A DNA stretch of 64,000 nt, taken from contig CM072881.1 in NCBI GenBank assembly GCA_036937835.1, forward strand, positions 4,503,501 to 4,567,500. The letters are read 5' to 3'. Positions within the stretch are counted from its first letter, which is position 1, and each line of letters begins with the position of its first letter. The notes beneath the pieces were generated by a model. That model made no database searches, had not been told where the DNA came from, and saw nothing but the letters and a program-made list of their open reading frames with translations. The translations under genes were made by a program, and so were the position numbers. The stretch is from Pampus argenteus. Taxonomy: Eukaryota; Chordata; Actinopteri; Scombriformes; Stromateidae. This document shows, in pieces, positions 41,362 to 51,300 of the stretch.

Positions 41362-42290
41362 TTGACCTGCGTCATCACGTACAGCACGAGGATCTGAACA
41401 GGTCAAAAGGACATGTCACAATCTCTCCAGCCAATCAAATAGCCACGATTCGCTGCTGGAAGCCATAACACTGCCATCTGAAGGCATTTAAAAGAACAAA
41501 GCATGCAGATTCCTGCACCGATGTAGGGACCTGAATTATGCGAGCATGTGTGGACAGTATGGTGGATTTTTACCAGCAGGGGTTCGGAAATCATCAGTGT
41601 CTTGATACGGAGGCAGGGCTCTGCAATTGTTCTTTTGTTTGTTGTTTTCCCCTCTGACCGTCTTTGGGGGGATCTCACAGGATATAACTGCCCACGCCGC
41701 TGACTATCCCCTCAGATAACAAGCGGGGAGACATCGGCTACGAGGCCACATCTGATTGTAATTTATGGACAATTATGATGGTTTCAGAGTGCAGCAGGGA
41801 GAAAAGAAAGCTAAAACTTTAAGCACATACAATTATGGAGACCAAAGCCACCGACCGTTCTCAGCAATGACGGGCTAATTCTGTTATTTCCCCTACATCG
41901 CTCCTTAAGAAGAAAAGTCGGAGTAATTTTGAGTAAATTTTAATTTAGAAGTGCACGAGTGTTTATAAAATCAATGCAACAAAAACTCTTACTGACATAG
42001 ATAAGTAGTCCAAATTGCATGTATTCATGCAGTTTGGCTCTGACATCGCCACATGTTAGTACACTATGTTTTCTACAACATTATTAGAGCCACAATATTT
42101 ATTTTGAGGCTGGTTTGAGGCTGTGGAAAGTAGAAATTTAACAAGAAACAGATATGTGAGTGGGGAACTGTGTGTATGCGTCTGTATATGTATGTGTGTG
42201 TGTGTGTGTGTGTGTGAGGGAGAGAAAGGAAGAAAGAGGTTGTACATGCATAAGGGGGTGTGGACAGTAAAATGCCGGAGGGGATCAACA

Positions 42291-42329
<39 letters not shown>

Positions 42330-45300
42330 TGTGCGTGAGTCAGTCAGTCAGTCAGTTGTGCTGCTGCTGCCTCACCATGGCTGTTCTCTCTGCAGAGGTC
42401 CTGCGCTGGCATGTGAGTTATTTTATATCACTCATTACTTCTCTCAGTTTAAGCTTTAAGTTGAGAAAAGTAGTTGAAGATTTTATGTTATTTTTTGGTA
42501 TTAAACTGTAAGATGTCCCAGACAAATTGTGGTACATTTCTAAATTATTTAATAATGAATCAAAGATAGCAACAACTGCAAGATAACTCCTTGCCCATGT
42601 GTCTTATTTTTGCCCTGAAATGTCCGTTGTGGTGAGCTTTGAGCGCCGTGTTGCTGGTGATTGGCTTTCACCACATCACTGAGTGTGGGTGTTGTTGCTG
42701 TGAATGGCTCTGGGCTGCACGCCTTGTCAGACACACTTCCTGACACTGAGACAGAGATAGAAAGTGGAGATAGCGCACAACATGACACAACTCGGAGGGA
42801 TGCTGCCATGTCGGAAAACTAGCAATAAATTTTTTTAGTAGTAGTAGTACAAAACTTGGCTTTGGCACAAGATTAATGGAGAGGACGCTGACAGAAATGT
42901 GCTGCGGCTGATTTATCTGTGTGATTCTTTTCAACGTTAGCCAATAAAATAATATTCAGAGGATGTAGTCACACTTCAGCTGCACCGAAGTGCACACACA
43001 AATGCTTATACAAATGTTGTAAGCCGTCATGGATGAGGTATTCACATCCTTCACTTGTTTCACTCTAGCAACTCCGCGGCGTGCAAATATTTGATTGCTA
43101 TTACAAATGTATTGATGTGTAAGCAGCGTTTGACTGTTGTATTAGGTGGATACTTTACACCCTGTCAGGTAGTTTAATTTATAACATAGTCATATCTGAG
43201 TCATATTTTGTAAAATCATTTTATGTTTTGTATGTAAAATCTTGATTAGAATACTAATTTTACTGTACTTGTACCTGAACCGAGCAGCGGGTTTTTATTT
43301 GCTATGGGAAAAAAATATTACATGTTTTAGTTGCTCTGGTTTCTGGTTTACAAACAATGTTAGTAAATATCCCCAAATCAGCATTAATAAGCAGTTAATA
43401 AACAAGTAATGAACTGTTCATATCACATTATAAAGTAGTTATAAGCAGGTATAAGTGCATTTAATATGTGCTTGATGACTTGTACACCTCCTATTAATCA
43501 TCCATAAATTGTTACAGGTAATAACACATTAATAACACCCTTAGTGACACAGTATAACATAATACTTTTTATGTTTTACATATAAAATAATGTTATTTAA
43601 CCAGGAAAGTGCCTTTTACAGGAGCGTCCTGGCCAAGATAGAAGGACCACAGGCATTAGAACATAAAACACAGCTCACAAAACAAGCACAGACTAATAAT
43701 GAATTACATAGAATGATTATGATCAGATTATGATGACTACCACGCTGCAGATTCAAACCATGATGCAGCTTTGGAAAGCATCGGCGAGTGTCAGCCAAGA
43801 ATGTCAAAATAAAACGAATCAAAAAAACATAACACGGATTCCTCGAATGTCAGGGAAAGTGGCGTTGATGCTTTTTTGTCTCGCTGACCAGACGTAGCAG
43901 AGCCAGCCCTGGGTCAGAATACAGATAATGACGGTGGCTACAGACATTCTTGCTCTAAATTGCTACCTGAGGAAAAAGCCAGAGGCGTGTCAAATCTCCC
44001 CGGGGGAAAAGCAGAGCGCACGAAGCAGGCCCTCACCGCACAAGTGCTGCTCTGAAATAGCAAACAATCTGCGGAGGTGACGCCCCAGTTGTTCTCTGTC
44101 AGAATGAAACCACAGGATAACAGCTCGACCTCCAGCATTCTGCTCGTATTTCATATTCTGGTGAAAGCAGACTGTTATTTTCTTTGTATTCAGATCCATC
44201 TCAACACGAACCCTGTCTCTTTTTCAGGCTCGTATTGAGGAGCTGGAGGAGGAGCTGGACGCGGAGCGGGCCATGAGGGCCAAGGTATGATGTATGATGC
44301 ACAACTACAAGTCACTGTATGACATGAAGACACTCGTGAAACAGAGAGCAGATGAGCCCTATGTGTCTGTCAGGCTGCAGGGCAGATAAGAGGATGCTGC
44401 TGTAACATTTATGTCTGTGGTGTTGAGAGCTGTTTGTGGACTGGGAGGAACATTGAAAAAGGGAAAAAAAAAAAAAAAGGTTGCTGATGTGTTGGCAGCC
44501 GGTGCTGCGCCCTGGTCACCCCAAACTATCTGCACCTGTGATAATAAACTCAGGGGGGAGAGAACTTGTGTTTCTGATTAACATACAGGGCAACCCCAGA
44601 GGCGTAGAGGGAGCCCCAACATCCTTTTTCCTCTTTCTTATTTCTTATTTTTCCCACACACACACACACACCAGTGCACCTTCTGTTTCTTGTAATCCCC
44701 CTTTCCTTGCTCCTAGAAGCAAATCGGAAGAACAGGACTTTTTTTTTTTTACTTTCTTTTTTCACCACAGAGAAGCTTCCAAAAAACAGATTCTTGTTAT
44801 TGTAAAAGCTTAAAGCTGCATTTCCAGGCAGCATCCCTGCTTCATATGAAGCTAATCTGCCAAGGTGGGCACTTTAAGTACTTATTGTTTCAAAGAAGAT
44901 GCTCTTGAAGTGTGTGTGTATTTACAGGTTGCCCCTCTTAAGATTGAGAGTTTCCACGTTACAGTAGGTAAAGGCAGAAATGTGAAGGTACATATTTCAC
45001 CCTGTGTGTTGAATAGAATGACAGCAAGCCTGAGGGTGTGTTTTGCACACTTCTCCCCACTCTGGGTGGTATTCCTAATGGTGCCCCCCCCCTACACCCC
45101 CAACCCAAAGCGGTGAAAGAGGCAGGCAGAGACACGCAGGTCTTTATCTGTCCCACAGCCTGCATCTTCAGAGGAGCTCAAACACAACATACCTCTGCTG
45201 CAGACAGGCTCGCTATTGTTAAGCTCTGCTCCTCAGGTCGCACAGGGGAGATAGTATCAGCAGATAGAGACTGACAGACAGACAGACAGCGCTATTTTCC

Positions 45301-48300
45301 AAGGCATCTTCTCCCAGATGGAATGTTCACACTCACACATGTATAGTTGCCTTTCTCACCAACTAAGGAACACACAAACATAAGAAGTCCAAATATTGTA
45401 GTGTTGGAACAGTATGTAATCTTTAAGAAAACATCTTTAACTTTTGACAAGCTGGGAAAGTCTCTGTAACGCGAAACGTTCCCATTTAAACTCAAACTAA
45501 AGAAAGATTTTACTGTAAAGTTGCAGATCTGTTTGGCCACATGGAGGCGGAACTCCTAAACATGTTAAGGGCTTGTAAAGATGATGTTGCATGTTAGCAT
45601 TAGCAAACTGTAGCCTGCTTACACATCTACATTAGCATTCATTTGAGGTCGTGTTTCTAGCCACCTTGTCCTTTTAGCTCTGTTTTGGTCTCCACACACA
45701 CCAGTTGCTAACTTTGTATGTCTGCTGCTTGGTGCTGGACAGGTAGTGTAAAGTGGGTTCAACAGCTGCGTGTTGAGACCAAAACAAGGCTAACCCTAAC
45801 CCTAACCCATCAGACTGAACTAAAACAGTTGTGGACTATTAAACCAAAAACAATGAGCTGAAAGACGCTAAAACACTCAGCAGAGTTGAGGGATTGACAC
45901 TATGAGAGCCACCTTTAACACAACACATAGTAGTAGATCCATTGTTAATATTAAAAAAATATGTATTAGTACTGCTTTAACAGTTCATCAACTAATTGAT
46001 CACCTCAAAATCAAAATGTTACCATTAAAGGGTTAATCTGAATGGAAAAAAAAAACCAAACTTGCTATGCATTGAGCTGTGATTTCTGCCTCCAAATGGA
46101 GGAGAAGAGATGTGCGCTGCTAACACCGTTTTCATGACTTGGGTAAAACAACCCTTTAACTATTCAACCCTTATGTTAGCTGAAATCCACTGATACAGTA
46201 CCAGACTGGCAACAGTTCTTTCTCTACACATTTTAGTAGTTCAGAAGAAGGCTGTGCTGACCTAGACTTGTGTATTCTTATATGTATCTTTCATAAAAAC
46301 TCAACTGGAGTTATTCCGCTGCCTCCATCATACTGGAGGACTGAGGACATGCACAGACAGACAGGACACTGGAAAGCACAGATGGAGCATACGTTGCACA
46401 TACTGAACACAGTCCTACTCCATCACGGTCTTGTGCAAACGAAGATGAATCTGCCCCTCCACCTACGCCAGGCAACTCTGGGAGCGCTGACCCTCCGTTA
46501 GCATGTAAGGGAGTGAGTGGTGTCAGGTGGTGCTGATCCAGAAGAGCTGTTGACTCAGTCAGTAGTGCGGAGGAGAGTGATGAGTGAACCCCTCACACAC
46601 AGCCAGGTTGTGACACAGAGGGTGTGGCCGGCCGGGGCAGGGGGCTAGCGGGCTAGAGAGGTAGACGAGGGGGACTCCAAGGAGGAGGCCCCCAGTGAGT
46701 TTCATCTGTTGCCTGAGGTGCGTTGACGGCTGTGGCTCATTGCTGCTATCAGGGAGGCCTGACTGCAGCTTTTTACAGACCAGTCTCAACATCTACGGCT
46801 GTCTTTAAAGCAGCTGTAAGAGATTGGTGTAAAAACAACAAGTGCTTTTATCTAGAGAGCGCTGGCTGTTTGTGCGTGTAATGGCCTGGCATTATAAACT
46901 CCCTCCATGTGTGATGTGCCATATTCGAGCGTGAGAAGGAGTTTATCATTTATACATCAGCATTTTTGCAGCTTTACATCTTTTATTTGTTTTTTTTGTG
47001 TTTCTTTTGATGATGTATTAGGTTTTACTGTGTTTCATATGGCATCAGGTTTTGTTATATGCATGGAGCCGGTGTCAATTTTGAGTGTGATACCTTATAG
47101 CTATTTATATTGTGAAGGTGCGGCTATCCATACATCATATTGTTATAAAAATTATACATATATTTAAAAAAATACCAGGTTTATTTTATCCATCAAATAT
47201 GAAAAGATACTTCATGAGTCAGTTAAGGTTCAGGATCTTGGTGTAGTATTGATAATTAATATGTAATAAAATAAAGCCCATCTGCAATATTTCTGACCTC
47301 TGGTTGGTTTTCAGTTAAAGCTGCACTAATCAATATTTTTATATTAGCGGATCAAATGATGTGTCATAGTGTCCAATCAACAGAAAATGATCACATAACT
47401 TTGCGTTTTCCTCCAGTTAAATGGAGCCTTTCAGCATCTTTCAGCTCATTCCTTTAGTTTTACAGCCCACAAACCTTGTTTGGTTCGGGCCTCACTGTTT
47501 TCATCCAATTTAGCAAAAAAACAACCTGCAAGAGCTAAAAGGAAAGTGAACATTGGGATTACATGTGTGATGTGGCCAGAAACATGACTCTGGGTGTGGA
47601 ACCAGGCAGTAGTTTGCTAACACTTTAGCCCTGATAACAACCTACCAAGGCCATAATATTCCAACCTGTGTGGTCTTTAGCTTGTTGTGGAGTGCTGCCC
47701 AACACCAAACAACAGGCAGACAAAGTTAGCAACTAGCAGGTTAGCCTAGTCGAGCATTTAGCTGCTGAGGAGACAAATTTCTCTCTGGTAAGTTGGTGGA
47801 GACCAAAAACAGAGTTAAAAGAGTGAATATCACATTTACCAGGTCCGAAACACAGGTGGTTAGTAACGTGTGTTAAAAAAAATAATGCAGCTTTTAAGGT
47901 GATTTTCAGTTTATCCCCAAGACCATACAGGATTTAGTTGACTAAATCTAAATCTGTAATGTCACGTCTGGATTGAAATCCAGTTCCACATTAACAAAAG
48001 CAAGACTGAAAGACGTAGAGCTCCACTTTTTAGGATAGCAGTGAATAGAGTATTGGATATCACAGACAGGAAACAGAATCTCATAGATAATATTTACACT
48101 GTGTGACAGCAGTTAACCTCTGTATTGCTCTGACTGGATACAAGCTACTCACGTGACCTCTGACCTCCTGAAAGATCACTTCCTATTGTGGGCTGTCAGT
48201 CAAGATGATCCCCTGCTGGTTAAATATCCTGTCCTAGGAGGTGGGACTACGTGAGGGTCAAAATAGATGAACAAAGCAGCATCTCACTGTTCACTTAAAC

Positions 48301-51300
48301 CTAATATACTATGTTACTATTTTATTTTTGATCATATATTTTCACATATACTGACACACAACATCTTGGAAGATTCTAGTAAATCTGAACACATTTGTGC
48401 ACTTTCTGTCCATTTCTATTGCTGCCCTTGGTGTTTGACAGGTGGAGAAGCAGAGAGCAGATCTATCCAGAGAACTGGATGAACTCACTGACCGACTGGA
48501 GGAAGCAGGAGGGGTCACCGCCTCACAAGTAAACATGCATTCTAACGGACACAAACACACACTTTACATCCCTAAAGGAATGGCAAAAACACATATTGAG
48601 TTTCTTTTCAGAAGTTAGATGAGAAGATTGATACCACTCTTGTGTGTGCGTTAACTACAGAGCTATAGCTGGGAGACAATTAGCCTAGCTTAGCATAAAA
48701 TTCAAAATATGTCTACATCTAACGCTCACTAATTAACACATACTGTGCAAGAAAATAGTTACACTGTAAATTTGGTCTATTTCTGCATCTAAAAATCTTT
48801 TTGGAATTTCTTTCCGAAGCAGCATCGGCTGAGGGCTCAGTCCACAGAGAGTTGTACAAATGTTAAAAATGAATAAAGACGTTTAAAGACGGCCGGCGTG
48901 TGATTAACAGATGGAGGTGAACAAGAAGCGAGAGGCCGAGCTCCAGCGTCTGAGGCGAGACCTGGAGGAGACCTCAGTCCAGTCTGAAGCGCTGGCCGTG
49001 ACGCTGAGGAAACGGCACAGCGACGCCATGGTGGAGCTGAGCGACCAGTGTGAGGCTCTGCAACGGACCAGAGCCAAACTGGAGAAGGAGAAGCAGAACC
49101 TGAGGATGGAGGTGGACGAGCTGGCCGCTTCACTGGACACTCTGCAGAAAGCCAAGGTCAGTAAAGTTACGTGACGTTGAGTTTACAAGCCAGTAATGTC
49201 AGGCTTGTGTTACCTATGACATGTGGTGGTGTGTTTCTGTTGTGCTGCAGACATCCTCTGACAGCCAGATGAAGAAACTGGAGGAGCAGCTGTCTGAAGC
49301 CAACAGGAGAGGAGACGATCTGCAGAGGACGCTCACTGAGCTCAGCGTAGCCAAAAACAGACTCACAGGTACATGATGTTAGACACATTACACATGGATT
49401 CCTGCCAGTGTTCCTAAGGCAATTATATTCTGGACACAGTCAGAGATAGAGAGAGAGAAAATGATGTGTATAGTGCTGCAGTGTAATGTGTGAGTAGTTG
49501 CAGTTATTCACTGTCTGACTCTGAGTGTTAGATGAGAAGATTGATCGCACTGCAGGGCTGGAGCCAGGATTCCATTAGGGGGAAACAGTTAAACTCAACA
49601 ACATGACTCTCAAAGCTCATAGTTTCATATGTTACATCTTGTCTTTTGATCTGTGTAATAAAATCGAATAAGCTACCAGAGTGGTTTTACACTAAGTTGT
49701 GAGCTGGAACTCTTTTTGTGTACATAACAAACACAAGATAACGTGTGTTCATTAGTGAGCTTTACGTGTGTTAGCAGGCGTATATTTGAGCTTTGGACAG
49801 CAAAGCAAAAGCAACCTGTTGGCTTACAACACATCTAAAGGACAGATACGACACAGATCTAAACTATTAGTTTAACAGCACAACGGACTTTTAGTCCCTA
49901 ATATGGTTCAAGCTCCAAAACTTGATGATTCAGTTCTGATAATGCATTTCATAAAGACTAATAAAGGCTCCCAGTTTGTAATGTACCAATAAAAGTTTGC
50001 AAGCCGAGACAACTTCAAGGTCCTTCTATTATTATTTATTTATTTTAAATTAGTAGAGTGTGGCTTTAATGAAAAAAATGTACTTTTGTTTCAAATGGTA
50101 AGAAATATATTTTTTCATCCCAGAAACAGATATGGTTATAATTTACTCCAAAATGAGTCCTTGATGCTCTATTTAGTAGAAGATAATGTTCCCAAATGTC
50201 CCTGCTTTTTATACTGTGTATCTTTCTTGCTATTGTTCATATCTTGTGTTTTAAAGTATGCCACAGTGTGTTAATCAGTGTTGTGTGTGTCATTTCAGCT
50301 GATAACGCAGATGTGAGTCGACAGATGGAGGAGGCGGAGAGCAGAGCCAGCCAGCTGAGCCGCTCCAGGACTCTGCTCCAATCCCAACTGGAGGAACTCA
50401 AGAAACAGCTGGACGAGGAGGGCAAGGTCAGCGTTTTTTAACTCACTATGCAAGTAGAAAAAGAAAATAGTTAGTGTGCAAGTAAAATAATCTTTAAAAC
50501 AGTCTTTAATTAGTTTTGTTTTTTCACAAAATGTAAGTTTCTCTGTGGTGTTGTTGGCAGTGTAAGCAGGCGCTCAGCAGCAGTCTGAGCTCGGTGCGGC
50601 AGGAGTGCGAGGTGCTAAAGGAGCAGCTGGATGAGGAGCAGGAAAGCAAGCAGGAGCTGCAGCGCCTCGTCTCCAAACTCAACAGCGAGGTGACGCACTG
50701 GAGGGCCAAACACGAGGCCGACGCCATCCAGCACGCTGACGAGCTGGAGGACACCAAGTACGCTGAGTTGATACTGGACCTCGTTTAACAATGACATAAC
50801 ACCGTAATAAAAACTCTCAGGGGTCCTAATGATGTCTGTCCTGCAGGAAGAAGCTGGCGTCACGGCTACAGGAGGCAGAGGAAGCCGTGGAAGCCACCCA
50901 GGCTAAATGCTCCTCCCTGGAGAAAACCAAGCAGAGGCTACAGGGAGAGGTGGAGGAGCTCTGCATGGACCTGGAGAAGGTAGAGCAGCAGACTATATAT
51001 TAGATTATATGAGGCGTCCATCTCTATAAACCTCCCTTGGTTATGTCTGAGCATCGTGTTCCCTCTCTCAGGCCAGCAGCTGTGGGCAGGCTCTGGATAA
51101 GAAGCAGCGAGTGCTGGAGAAGCAGCTCGGAGACTGGAAGCAGAAGTGCGAGGAGCTGGTGGCCGAGGTGGAGGCCTGCCAGAAGGAGAGCAGGCAACAC
51201 GCCAGCGAGCTCTTCAAACTCAAGACGACACATGAAGAGTCTCTGGAGCAGCTGGAGGCTCTACGCAGGGAGAACAAGGCCTACCAGGGTACAAGGAAAC

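Larger units (their letters stand above)
29163..44227 (+). other. 15-kb intron carrying the retrotransposon
   Basis: No host exon is seen between exons F and G, and the rod alignment has no gap here. The intron holds the BEL/Pao element 32636-38893, a repeated segment present on both sides of it (31695-31890 and 40166-40300), a family A copy (40920-41290), AT and TG microsatellites and a dispersed repeat at about 43595-43830. Confidence 0.75.
44285..48441 (+). other. intron, repeats only
   Basis: No coding exon is seen. It includes family B in reverse (about 45590-45800) and forward (about 47440-47870), an A-run at 44465-44479 and a short CCCTAACCCTAACCC stretch near 45793. Confidence 0.6.

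Noticed and set aside
45793..45808. CCCTAACCCTAACCC as telomere-like repeat
   Set aside because: Only about two and a half units, inside an intron with no other telomeric sign. Chance or repeat-derived.
48911..48913. ATG at the start of exon I as a possible third internal start
   Set aside because: It is the first codon after a good acceptor and aligns with an internal rod residue, so it is an internal Met.
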